In this document: positions 54,915-63,794 of the stretch, piece after piece | How the letters are laid out: every line of letters starts with the position of its first letter | How positions within the stretch are numbered: the first letter of the stretch is position 1 | NCBI RefSeq assembly: GCF_013408795.1 | Contig: NZ_JACCCC010000001.1 | Coordinates: 1,736,001-1,800,000 of the forward strand | Source of the DNA: Spinactinospora alkalitolerans | Lineage (GTDB): Bacteria; Actinomycetota; Actinomycetes; Streptosporangiales; Streptosporangiaceae | DNA length: 64,000 nucleotides | Direction of reading: 5' to 3' | Notes under the pieces: model-generated | What the model was told of the DNA's origin: nothing | Databases searched by the model: none | Seen by the model: the letters and a program-made list of their open reading frames with translations, nothing else | Position numbers and translations under genes: made by a program

Positions 54915-57900
54915 TCACATCGTCGGCCGGTCCCTCGTCAACCGCAGCGTCAGGATCTGGAACGGGCGCAGGGAGAACGCGGCCCCCTCGTCGTCGACGT
55001 CGAGGACGGGGGCCTCGGCCAGCGGCTCCTCCAGCAGGTCCACCGCCGTCGCCCGGCCCAGGGGGAAGGACGTGCCCAGCCTGGCCCGGGCGCGGCCGCC
55101 GCGGGCCTCGTACAGGCGCACCACGACGTCGCCGGAGCGGTCGTCGGCGAGCTTGAGCGACTCCACCACCACGCCGGGGTCGTCGACGGTGACCAGCGGG
55201 GCCACCTCGGCGTCGCCGGCGACGACGCGCTCGGGCAGGTTGATCCGGTAGCCCTCGCGCACCGCGTCGACGATGCCGGCACCGGGCAGCAGCGCGTAGC
55301 GCAGCCGGTGCACGCCCTGGTCGGTCTCCGGATCGGGGAACCGGGGCGCGCGCAGCAGCGACAGCCGCACCGTCGTGGTCGTGCCGCCGTCCTCGCGCAC
55401 GGTCCGGGAGACGTCGTGGCCGTAGGTGGAGTCGTTGGCGACCGCGTGGCCGTACCCCGGCTCGCCCACGTGGATCCAGCGGTGCGCGCACGTCTCGAAC
55501 TTGGCCGCGTCCCAGGAGGTGTTGGTGTGGGTGGGCCGGTGGAGGTGGCCGAACTGCGTCTCCGACGCGGCGCTCTCGGCGCGCACGTCCAGCGGGAACG
55601 CGGCCTTGAGGAAGGTCTCGCGCTCGTGCCAGTCGACCTCGGTGTCGACGTCGAGCCGCCGCGCCCCGCGCCGCAGCGTCAGCACCTGGGTCACCCTGGA
55701 GGATCCGAACGCCCGCGTGACCGAGACCGCGCCGGCGTCCGGGCCCTTCAGCACCACCGCCACCTCCTCGGCCCCGGTCAGGTCGGTGACGCTGTTGCGG
55801 TAGAAGGAGTCCACGTCCCAGGCGTCCCAGGCGTTGGGCAGGTCGGGGTGGATCTGCAGCAGGTTGCCGGGGCCGCCGGGGGCGAGCGCCTCGCGGCCGG
55901 TGGCCAGGTCCAGCACCGAGGTCACCAGGCCGCGCCCGTCGACGGTGACGCGCAGCAGCCCGTTGTCCAGCACGTGGCCCCGCGCACCGGAGTCGACCGC
56001 GACGTCGGGCCCCTCGGGGACCGGTCGCGCGGCGCCGAGCGCGGGCACCCCGCCGCGGGCGTGCGGAGCGGCGTTGAACACCACGCTCCCGCCGCCGGAG
56101 ACGTCACCGGCGACGGCCCGCTGGGCCGCCTCGATGATCCCGGTGAGCTCCTCGGCGATCGCGGCGTAGGTGCGGGCGGCCTCGCGGTGCACCCACGCGA
56201 TCGAGGAGCCCGGCAGGATGTCGTGAAACTGGTTGAGCAGCACCAGCTTCCACAGCCGCTCCAGCCGCTCGTAGGGGTAGTCGGCCCCGGTGCGCACGGC
56301 CGCCGTGGCCGCCCACAGCTCGGCCTCGCGCAGCAGGTGCTCGCTGCGCCGGTTGCCCTGCTTGGTCCTGGCCTGGCTGGTGTAGGTGCCCCGGTGGAAC
56401 TCCAGGTACAGCTCGCCCAGCCACACGGGCGCGTCGGGATAGTCCTCGGCGGCCTTGGCGAAGAAGTCCGCCGCCGACTCCACCCGCACCCGGGGCGAGC
56501 CCGCCAGGTCGGCCAGCCGGTCGGCGCGGCCCAGCATCTCCCTGGTGGGGCCGCCGCCCCCGTCCCCGTGCCCGAACGGAACCAGGGAGCGCGTGGCGCG
56601 GCCCTTCTCCCGGTAGTTGCGCACGGCGTGCGCGAGCTCGTGGCCGGTCAGCTCGGAGTTGTAGGTGTCCACCGGGGGAAAGTGCGTGAAGACCCTGGTG
56701 CCGTCGATGCCCTCCCACCAGAACGTGTGGTGCGGGAACCGGTTGGTCTGGCTCCAGGAGATCTTCTGGGTGAGGAACCACCGCGCCCCCGACAGCTTCA
56801 CGAGCTGCGGCAGCGCCGCCGAGTAGCCGAAGGAGTCGGGCAGCCAGACCTCGCGGGTCCGCACCCCCAGCTCGTCGCGGAAGAAGCGCGTGCCGAAGCA
56901 GAACTGCCGCGCCAGCGCCTCGGAACCGGGCATGTTGGTGTCGGACTCCACCCACATGCCGCCCACCGGAACGAACCGGCCCTCCACCACCTTCCGTCTG
57001 ACCCGGGCGTAGACGTCGGGCCGGTGGTCGCGGAGCCACTCCAGCTGCTGGGCCTGCGACATCGCGAAGACCAGGCCGGGGTGCTCGTCCATCAGCGAGA
57101 TGACGTTGGCCGCCGTGCGCGCCACCTTGCGCACCGTCTCGCGCAGCGGCCACAGCCAGGCCGAATCGATGTGGGCGTGCCCGACGGCGGAGATCCGGTG
57201 CGCGCCGGCGTGCGCGGGGGCGGCCAGCGAGGGGGCCAGGCGCTCGCGGGCGGCCGGGGCGGTGCCGCCGACGTCGTTGACGTCCAGCGCGTCCAGGGCG
57301 CGTTCGACCGTCCGCAGGATCTCCCAGCGGCGCGGCTCCTCCAGCGGCAGCTCCCGCATCAGCTGGCCCAGCACCTCCAGGTCCATGGCGAGCCCCCAGA
57401 CCTCCTCGTCGAACACCGCGAGGTCGGTCCGGGCCAGCCGGTACAGAGGCGCGTCGCCGGCCGTGTCGGCGTCGCCGAGCGGAGTGGGCAGGAAGCCGTC
57501 CGGGCCCAGGATCAGCGGATTGGCCGCGGCCTCGACGTGCAGCAGCACCTCCTCGCCGCCCCGAGCGGGCGCGCCGATCCGCACCCAGGCGTTGCGCGGG
57601 TTGAGGCCCTTGATCGCCGTGCCGTCCGGAGCGTGCACCAGGCCCTCGGCGGAGAAGCCCGGCCGGTCGGGGTGGAACCCCAGGTCGATGACCGCCTCCA
57701 CGGTGCGCCCGGCCCACTCCCGGGGCACCCGCCCCGACAGCCGGAACCAGGTGGTCCCCCACGGCGGTCCCCAGGCGTCGCCGACGGCGGCCGGAGCGTA
57801 CTCGGCGGCCAGCGCCTCGCGCACCGGCACCGGCTCGCCCGGCGCGTTCCAGCGCTCCACGCGCAGCGGGACCGCGTCCCGATACACCGCCGTCCAGATC

Positions 57901-57956
57901 CGCTCGCCCAGCACCCGGTTGAGACGGTCCTCCACCAGCCTGCGGTCGTCGTGCAT
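54915..57956 (-). CDS. Alpha-mannosidase, glycoside hydrolase family 38
   Basis: 1013 residues. An N-terminal beta-domain (to about residue 260) precedes the GH38 catalytic barrel, which opens with ISAVGHAHIDSAWLWPLRET (zinc His and Asp). VWLPDSFGYSAALPQL follows, with the catalytic nucleophile Asp. Later come FHPGTYTSQ-type FHRGTYTSQARTK and VLLNQFHDILPGSSI. The C-terminal half is the large beta-sandwich region (VDWHERETFLKAAFPLDV, FGHLHRPTHTNTSWD). It lacks a signal peptide, so it acts inside the cell on imported manno-oligosaccharides or N-glycan fragments. Divergent from manA, which would handle the mannose after phosphorylation. A 13-base inverted repeat in the gap may be a shared operator. 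Confidence 0.92.
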   Translation of the reverse strand: MHDDRRLVEDRLNRVLGERIWTAVYRDAVPLRVERWNAPGEPVPVREALAAEYAPAAVGDAWGPPWGTTWFRLSGRVPREWAGRTVEAVIDLGFHPDRPGFSAEGLVHAPDGTAIKGLNPRNAWVRIGAPARGGEEVLLHVEAAANPLILGPDGFLPTPLGDADTAGDAPLYRLARTDLAVFDEEVWGLAMDLEVLGQLMRELPLEEPRRWEILRTVERALDALDVNDVGGTAPAARERLAPSLAAPAHAGAHRISAVGHAHIDSAWLWPLRETVRKVARTAANVISLMDEHPGLVFAMSQAQQLEWLRDHRPDVYARVRRKVVEGRFVPVGGMWVESDTNMPGSEALARQFCFGTRFFRDELGVRTREVWLPDSFGYSAALPQLVKLSGARWFLTQKISWSQTNRFPHHTFWWEGIDGTRVFTHFPPVDTYNSELTGHELAHAVRNYREKGRATRSLVPFGHGDGGGGPTREMLGRADRLADLAGSPRVRVESAADFFAKAAEDYPDAPVWLGELYLEFHRGTYTSQARTKQGNRRSEHLLREAELWAATAAVRTGADYPYERLERLWKLVLLNQFHDILPGSSIAWVHREAARTYAAIAEELTGIIEAAQRAVAGDVSGGGSVVFNAAPHARGGVPALGAARPVPEGPDVAVDSGARGHVLDNGLLRVTVDGRGLVTSVLDLATGREALAPGGPGNLLQIHPDLPNAWDAWDVDSFYRNSVTDLTGAEEVAVVLKGPDAGAVSVTRAFGSSRVTQVLTLRRGARRLDVDTEVDWHERETFLKAAFPLDVRAESAASETQFGHLHRPTHTNTSWDAAKFETCAHRWIHVGEPGYGHAVANDSTYGHDVSRTVREDGGTTTTVRLSLLRAPRFPDPETDQGVHRLRYALLPGAGIVDAVREGYRINLPERVVAGDAEVAPLVTVDDPGVVVESLKLADDRSGDVVVRLYEARGGRARARLGTSFPLGRATAVDLLEEPLAEAPVLDVDDEGAAFSLRPFQILTLRLTRDRPTM

Positions 57957-58061
57957 CGAACGCTCCGTTCGTCTGCGGCCTCTGGCGTACGCTTCCAGGG
58001 GGTGCGGACTTCGTCAAGGGTTTGGACAAAGGTGCCGATGCCCCCGCGTCCGTCCGGGGTC

Positions 58062-58095
58062 GTGCCGGCACCACCTCCATGAGTGGTGCCGGCAC
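58062..58095. promoter_or_regulatory. 13-base perfect inverted repeat between mannosidase and manA
   Basis: GTGCCGGCACCAC (58062-58074) and GTGGTGCCGGCAC (58083-58095) with an 8-base spacer. Each arm itself contains the palindrome GTGCCGGCAC, so two adjacent dyads are present. It is 105 bases upstream of the mannosidase start and 79 upstream of manA. Operator for an unknown regulator, or a terminator; the divergent position favours an operator. Confidence 0.45.
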
Positions 58096-58174
58096 CGGTG
58101 ACACGGCGGCGGTCCGCCCGGGAGACTGGTGCGGTCGGCGCATGGTTTTCGGACGGGACGAAAGAGCGGGACGG

Positions 58175-59374
58175 ATGCGAAGGCTGATCAACCAGGTGCG
58201 CCCTTACGCGTGGGGGTCGACGACGGCGATCCCGCGCCTGCTGGGGCGGGAACCCGACGGCACCCCGCAGGCGGAACTGTGGCTGGGCGCCCACCCCGGC
58301 GCGCCCAGCAGGCTGGTGACCGAGGACGGGGAGGTCCCCTTCTGCGACGTCATCGCGGCCGACCCCAAGGACGCGCTGGGGGAGCGGACCGTCACCCGCT
58401 TCGGGGAGCGGCTGCCGTTCCTGCTGAAGGTGCTGGCCGCCGAGGCGCCGCTGTCGCTGCAGGTCCATCCCGACGCCGCGCGGGCCCGCGCCGGCCACGC
58501 GGCCGAGGAGGCCGCGGGGATCGCCGTCGACGCGCCCGACCGCAACTACCGGGACCCCCACCACAAACCGGAACTGGTGCTCGCGCTGGAACCGTTCGAG
58601 GCGCTGTGCGGCTTCCGCGATCCCGCCGAGGCCCGCGCCGACCTGGAGGGATTCGGCTGCGACCTCGCCGAGGCGCTGCGCGCCGACCTGGCCGCGAGGG
58701 ACCGGCGCGCCGCCCTGCGCGCGGCCATGACCCGGCTGCTCACCCTGTCCGGACGTGATCGGGACGCCCTGGTCGCCGACCTGGTCGCCGAGTTCGCCGC
58801 CCGCCTGGAGAGCGGGGACCCCGCGGGGCCGCACGCCGCCACGGTCGTGGAGCTGGCCGGGCGCTATCCCGGCGACCCGGGGGCCGCCGCCGCGCTGCTG
58901 CTCAACCGGATCACCCTGCGGCCGGGCGAGGCGCTGTTCCTGCCCGCCGGCAACGTGCACGCCTACCTGCGCGGCACCGCCGTGGAGATCATGGCCGGCT
59001 CCGACAACGTGCTGCGCGCCGGACTGACCGCCAAGCACGTCGACTCCGCGGAGCTGCTCGCCGTCGTCGACTTCGCAGTGCTGCCGATCCCCTACGCCCG
59101 CCCGGTCGCCGAGGACGGCCGACTGGACTTCCGCCCCGGCGTCGCCGACTTCGCGCTCTCGGTCATCGGACCGGGCGGCGCGGCCGCGCACCTGCCCGGC
59201 GGCGCGCCGACCATCGTCCTGGCGCTGGAGGGCTCGGCCGTGCTGCGCACGGACTCCGGCGGGGAACTGGTGCTGCGCCGCGGCGAGTCGGCGTTCGTCT
59301 CCGCCGCCGACGGCCCCGTGGCGGTCGAGGGCGACGCGCATCTGGTGGCCGCCACCACCGGAGGGTGCTGGTAG
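58175..59374 (+). CDS. manA: Mannose-6-phosphate isomerase, class I
   Basis: 399 residues from ATG 58175, where family similarity starts (RRLINQVRPYAWGSTTAIP). Zinc ligands are seen in LSLQVHPD (Gln, His), HKPELVLAL (Glu) and GNVHAYLRG (His). The C-terminal cupin half includes LRAGLTAKHVD. It interconverts mannose 6-phosphate and fructose 6-phosphate, linking mannan degradation, mannose activation and glycolysis. Divergent from the GH38 mannosidase gene. The frame is open further upstream but that part covers the inverted repeat and is not conserved. Confidence 0.94.
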   Translation: MRRLINQVRPYAWGSTTAIPRLLGREPDGTPQAELWLGAHPGAPSRLVTEDGEVPFCDVIAADPKDALGERTVTRFGERLPFLLKVLAAEAPLSLQVHPDAARARAGHAAEEAAGIAVDAPDRNYRDPHHKPELVLALEPFEALCGFRDPAEARADLEGFGCDLAEALRADLAARDRRAALRAAMTRLLTLSGRDRDALVADLVAEFAARLESGDPAGPHAATVVELAGRYPGDPGAAAALLLNRITLRPGEALFLPAGNVHAYLRGTAVEIMAGSDNVLRAGLTAKHVDSAELLAVVDFAVLPIPYARPVAEDGRLDFRPGVADFALSVIGPGGAAAHLPGGAPTIVLALEGSAVLRTDSGGELVLRRGESAFVSAADGPVAVEGDAHLVAATTGGCW

Positions 59375-59433
59375 TACTCGGCCCGAGCCGCGGCGGTTCC
59401 GCCGTTGAACGTGAGTTTCAACCTCGACCATCG

Positions 59434-59481
59434 GGGGTCGTGAAGCCTCAGCCCAAGGAGGGATCCGCGGTGACCGGGCGA
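59434..59481 (+). repeat. Repeat family A, copy 2 (left part)
   Basis: Starts GGGGTCGTGAAGCCTCAGCC and ends GGTGACCGGGCGA. It shares its full length with the left two-thirds of the copy at 59507, with about 4 differences. Confidence 0.7.
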
Positions 59482-59506
59482 CGGTGCGCGCCGTCCCCGG
59501 CCTCAG

Positions 59507-59578
59507 GGGGTCGTGAAGCCTCAGCCGAAGGACGGAGCCCGCGGTGACCGGGCGATCCTCTCGCGTGGCCGAAGGCCC
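59507..59578 (+). repeat. Repeat family A, copy 3
   Basis: Full-length copy from GGGGTCGTGAAGCCTCAGCC to CGCGTGGCCGAAGGCCC. Confidence 0.7.
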
Positions 59579-59851
59579 ATCAAGGGATCGCCCCGGCGCC
59601 GCGCCGCCCACGCCGCCACCGTGGGCGCCAGGACGCGACCGGGGTTTCGGCGCGCGCCCACGGCGGCGGGCCGCCGTGCCCGCTCGCCTCGGCCACCGAG
59701 GGCGTGAGACACCGGCCACAGGAGCGTGAACCCCCACCCAAAGACTGAACGCACGCCGCCGCCCTTGGGCGCCGGGCCGAAACCATGGTGCCGTCCCGCG
59801 TCCACGGCGTCGGCGTGCGCTTCGCGCGCGGGGAGGGCGATTTCCGTCTTC

Positions 59852-59922
59852 GGGCCTTCGGCCACGCGAGAGAATCGCCCACCCGCACGCCCTCCCTCCT
59901 GGGGCTGGGCCTTCACGACCCC
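59852..59922 (-). repeat. Repeat family A, copy 4 (inverted)
   Basis: Full-length copy on the minus strand: GGGGTCGTGAAGGCCCAGCC to TCTCTCGCGTGGCCGAAGGC. With copy 3 it forms an inverted repeat of about 70-base arms, 273 bases apart. Confidence 0.7.
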
Positions 59923-60054
59923 CTGGGGTCGAGGTGGAGGGGCCCGCCCGCGCGCCTACTCCGTCCCGGGGCCGAGGTCAAAACTCGGGTTGAAGTTGCA
60001 GACCTCGGTGAGATCCGGGTTCAAGGCCGGCGAGACCTCCAGTGGCGGACGGCC

Positions 60055-60966
60055 TCAGCGCGGCTGCGGCGCGGTCGCGATGCGCACCAGGTGCGCGGCC
60101 GGGGCGCTGAGCCGGAACCGGCGCGGCCAGACCGCGCGCAGCGGGCGGCGCAGGTCGACGCCGCTGACCGGCACCTCCCGGAGCCGGCCATCGGCCAGCT
60201 CACCGGTCACCGCCAGCACGCTCAGCACCGCGGGCGCGGCCCCGCTGGTCACGGCCACCTTCACCGCGGCGTTGGAGGGGAGCTCCAGCGCGGGGGCCGC
60301 CGGTTCGACTCCGGCCGTGCGGGCCAGCGCCTGCTCCAGCGTCGTCCGGGTTCCCGAACCCCGTTCGCGCATCACCAGGGGAGTCGCGGCCAGCTCCCCG
60401 ACCGCCACCGGCCGCCCCCTGCGGGCCCACGGGTGCCCCGGTGCGGTCACCACGGCCAGCCGGTCCGTGCCGACCCCGGCCGCCGCGAGGTCGCGCGGCA
60501 GATCCAGCGACTCGATGAAGCCCAGGTCCACCGCGCCGTCGTGCACGAGATCGCCGACGTCCTCGGAGTTCACCACCCGCAGCCCCACCTCGATGCCGGG
60601 CTCGGCCGCGCGCAGCGCCGCCAGCCAGCCGGGCATCAGGTACTCGGCGACCGTCATGCTGGCCGCGACCCCGAGCACGGCCCGCCGCCGGCGCCGCAGA
60701 GCGGCCACCCCCTCCAGCAGCTCCTCGGCCGCCGCGACCGCGTCGCCGGCCCGCTCCAGCACGGCCCGGCCCTGCGGGGTGAGCCGCGAACCGGTGGTGT
60801 CGCGCACCAGCAGCGGCACCCCCAGTTCGCGTTCCAGGGTGTCCAGCCGCCGGCTCGCCGACGCCTGGGTCAGCCCCATCTCGGCGGCGGCTCTGCCGAT
60901 GCTCCCGTACGACCCCACCAGCAGGAACAGTTCCAGGCTGGCGAGGTCGGGCCAGTTCCGCCTCAT
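60055..60966 (-). CDS. LysR-family regulator, YeiE/CysB-like
   Basis: 303 residues. HTH: DLASLELFLLVGSYGSIGRAA, EMGLTQASASRRLDTLERELGVPLLVR. The effector domain starts at RAVLGVAASMTVAEYLMPGW and has DLGFIESLDLP, ATPLVMRERGSGTRTTLEQAL and LPSNAAVKVAVTSGAAPAVLS; the RERGSGTR segment is typical of the CysB/YeiE/RbcR branch that binds sulfite or small anions. Divergent from a YeiH-like exporter, the same pairing as yeiE/yeiH in enterobacteria, so regulation of that gene is likely. ATG start. Confidence 0.9.
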   Translation of the reverse strand: MRRNWPDLASLELFLLVGSYGSIGRAAAEMGLTQASASRRLDTLERELGVPLLVRDTTGSRLTPQGRAVLERAGDAVAAAEELLEGVAALRRRRRAVLGVAASMTVAEYLMPGWLAALRAAEPGIEVGLRVVNSEDVGDLVHDGAVDLGFIESLDLPRDLAAAGVGTDRLAVVTAPGHPWARRGRPVAVGELAATPLVMRERGSGTRTTLEQALARTAGVEPAAPALELPSNAAVKVAVTSGAAPAVLSVLAVTGELADGRLREVPVSGVDLRRPLRAVWPRRFRLSAPAAHLVRIATAPQPR

Positions 60967-61048
60967 GCGCGCCTCATGCGGTCACTGTATGGGATGGTGC
61001 GGAATCGCCCCCTACCGGCGGCTGCACGGTCCGGCCAGGCTGGGCGCC

Positions 61049-62101
61049 ATGACCACCGATCAACGTGACGACGCGCGCCCCGCAGCGGCGGCCGGGCGCG
61101 GGAGCCGCTGCCGCCGCGCGTTCACCGCGGAATCCCCGCTGCCCGGACTGGTTCTGACGGCGGCGGGCGTCGCCGCGGCCTTCGGCGCCGACGCGCTGCT
61201 CCCCGCGGCCGGTACGCTCATGGCCGCGCTGGTGCTGGGCGCGGTGCTGGCCAACATCGGGCTCGTCCGCCCGGTTTTCGTTCCCGGGCTGCGGGCCGCG
61301 ACGAGGACCCCGATGCGCGCGGGGATCGTGCTGCTCGGACTGCAGCTCGCGCTGCCCGACGTGCTCGGCCTCGGAGCGCCGGTCCTGGTCATGGTCATGG
61401 CCACCGCGACCGTGACGTTCTTCGGCACGGTGCTCATGGGACGTCTGCTCGGCATCGGGGTCCGGCGCAGCCTGCTCATCGCCTCGGGCGTCTCCATCTG
61501 CGGCGCCTCGGCCGTGGCGGGGGTCAACGGCGCGCTCGACGCCGAGGAGGACGACGTCATGACCGCCGTCGCGCTGGTCACGATCTTCGGCACGGCGGCC
61601 GTGTTCGCGTTGCCCCTGCTGCGGGGCCCGCTCGGGCTGGACGAGGCGGCCTTCGGGGTGTGGGCCGGCGCGGGCGTGCACGAGGTCGGCCAGGTGGTGG
61701 CGGCCGCCGGTATCGCGGGCGGCGCGGCGCTGGCGCCCGCGGTGGTGGTGAAACTGACCCGGGTGGTGCTGCTCGCGCCGTTGATCGTCGGGGTGAACCT
61801 GTGGCTGCGCCGCTCAGAAGGGGCGCGGTCCGCCGGCGGGCGGCCCCCGATCGTCCCGCTGTTCGTCACGGGATTCCTCGGCGCCGTCGCCGTCGGCGCC
61901 CTGGGCGTGCTGCCGGAGCCGGTGCTCGCCCCGATCGAGGTGGCGCAGAACGCGCTGCTGTGCGCCGGCCTGTTCGCGATGGGCACCTCCGTCCGGCTCG
62001 CCCGGCTGGTCCGGACGAGCGGCCCGAGCCTGCTGCTGGGGGCGGCCGCGACGCTGCTCGTGCTCGGGACCGGCTACGTCGGCGTCACCGCGCTGTTCTG
62101 A
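61049..62101 (+). CDS. yeiH: YeiH/UPF0324 family membrane protein (putative sulfate or anion exporter)
   Basis: 350 residues from ATG 61049. About 10 membrane segments after a 30-residue hydrophilic start. Family motifs: LMAALVLGAVLANIGLVRP, MRAGIVLLGLQLAL, the re-entrant-like SGVSICGASAVAGVNGALDA, and GVWAGAGVHEVGQVVAAAG. UPF0324 proteins are proposed sulfate or sulfite exporters and often lie beside a LysR gene. The divergent LysR gene is 82 bases away, so the promoters overlap. Substrate remains an inference. Confidence 0.9.
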   Translation: MTTDQRDDARPAAAAGRGSRCRRAFTAESPLPGLVLTAAGVAAAFGADALLPAAGTLMAALVLGAVLANIGLVRPVFVPGLRAATRTPMRAGIVLLGLQLALPDVLGLGAPVLVMVMATATVTFFGTVLMGRLLGIGVRRSLLIASGVSICGASAVAGVNGALDAEEDDVMTAVALVTIFGTAAVFALPLLRGPLGLDEAAFGVWAGAGVHEVGQVVAAAGIAGGAALAPAVVVKLTRVVLLAPLIVGVNLWLRRSEGARSAGGRPPIVPLFVTGFLGAVAVGALGVLPEPVLAPIEVAQNALLCAGLFAMGTSVRLARLVRTSGPSLLLGAAATLLVLGTGYVGVTALF

Positions 62102-62179
62102 GCGCCTCGCGGCTCCGACCGCCCGGTGTCCCCGCTACGCTGAAGAGCTCGTTCACGACCACGACAAGGGGTTCCACCC

Positions 62180-62554
62180 ATGGCGCTTGAGCGTCCCGAG
62201 ATCGACTTCATCGACGGCCCGCCGCCGGCCGGCCTGGAGATCACCGACGTCACCATCGGTGAAGGCGCCCAGGCCGCGCACGGCTCCACGGTCAACGTCC
62301 ACTACGTCGGCGTCGCCCATTCCACCGGGGAGGAGTTCGACGCCTCGTGGAACCGCGGCGAGCCGCTGCGCTTCCCGCTGGGCGCCGGCCGGGTCATCGC
62401 GGGCTGGGACCAGGGCGTGCTGGGCATGCGCGTGGGCGGCCGGCGCCGGCTGGTCATCCCGCCGCACCTGGGGTACGGCAACCGGGGTGCCGGGGGCGTC
62501 ATCAAGCCGGGCGAGACCCTGGTCTTCGTGGTGGACCTGGTCGGCGTCAACTGA
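62180..62554 (+). CDS. FKBP-type peptidyl-prolyl cis-trans isomerase
   Basis: 124 residues, the size of a single-domain FKBP. Core motifs: GSTVNVHYVGVAHSTGEEFDASWNRGEPLRF, here in pieces as VHYVGV and EEFDASWNRG. Then LGAGRVIAGWDQGVLGMRVGG, RRLVIPPHLGYGNRG and IKPGETLVFVVDLVGV. The aromatic pocket residues (Tyr, Phe, Asp, Trp in AGWDQG, Tyr in LGYG) are all kept, so it should be active. It speeds proline isomerisation in protein folding. No signal peptide. ATG with AAGGGG upstream. It ends at a strong terminator. Confidence 0.94.
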   Translation: MALERPEIDFIDGPPPAGLEITDVTIGEGAQAAHGSTVNVHYVGVAHSTGEEFDASWNRGEPLRFPLGAGRVIAGWDQGVLGMRVGGRRRLVIPPHLGYGNRGAGGVIKPGETLVFVVDLVGVN

Positions 62555-62580
62555 TCCCGGTCCCGCCGGTCCCCGCGCCC

Positions 62581-62610
62581 GTCGGCGCCCCGCTCCCGCG
62601 GGGCGCCGAC
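62581..62610. terminator. Strong bidirectional terminator
   Basis: GTCGGCGCCCCGC (62581-62593), loop TCCC, GCGGGGCGCCGAC (62598-62610): 13 perfect pairs between the convergent FKBP and acyl-CoA dehydrogenase genes. Confidence 0.8.
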
Positions 62611-62615
62611 GCGGT

Positions 62616-63791
62616 TCAGCCCAGTGTCGCACCCACCGTGACGTGCCCCTTCAGCAGGTCGCGGGCGATCGTGCGGCGCTGGATCTCGTCGGTGCCCTCA
62701 TAGATCCGCAGCAGCCGCAGCTCGCGGTACCAGCGCTCGATGGGCAGCTCCCTGGTGTAGCCCATGCCCCCGTGGATCTGCAGCACCCGGTCCACGATCT
62801 CGTTGGCCTTCACACCGCCGTAGAGCTTGGCGATGGACTGGGCGTGCCGGGAGTCGCGGTCGGCCGTGACCTGCCAGGCGGCATGCAGCACCAGCAGCCG
62901 CAGCGCCTCGATCTCCACCTGGGAGTCGGCGATCATCCACTGGATCGCCTGGCGCTCGGCGATCGGCTTCCCGAACGTCTCGCGCGTCTTGGCGTACTCC
63001 ACGCCCATGGCCAGCAGCCGCTCGCAGCCGCCGAGCGCGCGGGCCGGCAGCAGGTAGCGGCCCCTGCCGATCCACTTCATGGCCAGCGCGAAGCCCTGGC
63101 CGACCTCGCCGAGCACGTTGGCCTCGGGTACCCGCACGTCCTCGAACACCAGTGACGCCGGACCCCATTCGCCCATGGTGTCGATGGGCTCGGAGCGCCA
63201 GCCGGCCTCGCGGTCGGCCAGGAAGCAGGTGACCCCGCCGTTGGCGCCCTTCTCCGGATCGGTCACCGCGAACACCATGGTGAAGTCGGCCTCGTTGCCG
63301 CCGGTGATGAAGGTCTTCTCCCCGTTGATCACCCACTCCGCGCCGTCCTTGTGCGCGCGGGCGCGGATCGCCTTGGCGTCGGATCCGGCGCCGGGCTCGG
63401 TGATCGCGAAGCAGGACCTGCGCTCACCGGCGATCGTGGGGACGAGGTAGCGCTCGCGCTGCTCGGCGTTGGCGTGGTAGAGGATGTTGTCGGCGTCGCC
63501 GCCGAAGCGGAACGGCACGAAGGAGCGGCCCAGCTCGATCTCGATCAGCGCGGCGCTGACCGGATCCAGGCCCATGCCGCCGTACTCCGTCGGCGTCTGC
63601 ACGCCCCAGAAGTCGGACTTCTTGGCGAGCGACTGCAGCTCGCGCAGCTCCGCGCCGGTGAGCCCGTGCGCCTCGCCGCGCCGTTCGCGGCGCAGCACCT
63701 CCGCTTCGAGCGGCATGATCTCGCGCTCGACGAACGTGCGCACCCAGTTGCGGATCTCCCGCTGTTCCTCGGTCAGTGCGAAGTCGACCAT
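62616..63791 (-). CDS. Acyl-CoA dehydrogenase
   Basis: 391 residues. An N-terminal helical domain is followed by the FAD/substrate motif CFAITEPGAGSDAKAIRA (about residue 130) and WVINGEKTFITGG. The C-terminal domain has QAIQWMIADSQVEIEALRLL, QIHGGMGYTRELPIERWYRE and LRIYEGTDEIQRRTIARDLL, where the Glu in YEGT is the catalytic base. It introduces the alpha-beta double bond in an acyl-CoA and passes electrons to ETF. It is 3 bases downstream of the acyl-CoA synthetase stop, so it forms an operon with it; chain-length preference cannot be read. Confidence 0.94.
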   Translation of the reverse strand: MVDFALTEEQREIRNWVRTFVEREIMPLEAEVLRRERRGEAHGLTGAELRELQSLAKKSDFWGVQTPTEYGGMGLDPVSAALIEIELGRSFVPFRFGGDADNILYHANAEQRERYLVPTIAGERRSCFAITEPGAGSDAKAIRARAHKDGAEWVINGEKTFITGGNEADFTMVFAVTDPEKGANGGVTCFLADREAGWRSEPIDTMGEWGPASLVFEDVRVPEANVLGEVGQGFALAMKWIGRGRYLLPARALGGCERLLAMGVEYAKTRETFGKPIAERQAIQWMIADSQVEIEALRLLVLHAAWQVTADRDSRHAQSIAKLYGGVKANEIVDRVLQIHGGMGYTRELPIERWYRELRLLRIYEGTDEIQRRTIARDLLKGHVTVGATLG

Positions 63792-63794
63792 GTC

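Larger units (their letters stand above)
59375..60054. other. 680-base gene-free repeat island
   Basis: Between manA (+) and the LysR gene (-). I see no gene here. It contains two direct copies (59434-59481 and 59507-59578) and one inverted copy (59852-59922) of repeat family A, so the second and third could fold into a very long hairpin. Also present are AAACTCGGGTTGAAGTTGCAG (59979) and related words (GGGTTCAAGG) that look like decayed repeats. Confidence 0.6.

Noticed and set aside
55308-58082. A 924-codon frame antisense to the GH38 mannosidase
   Set aside because: No recognisable domain, and composition typical of antisense frames; GH38 motifs on the minus strand are unambiguous.
59434-59578. 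Two direct repeats 73 bases apart, considered as a CRISPR or minimal array
   Set aside because: Only two units, with diverged ends, a third copy in inverted orientation and a fourth 50 kb away; no cas genes.
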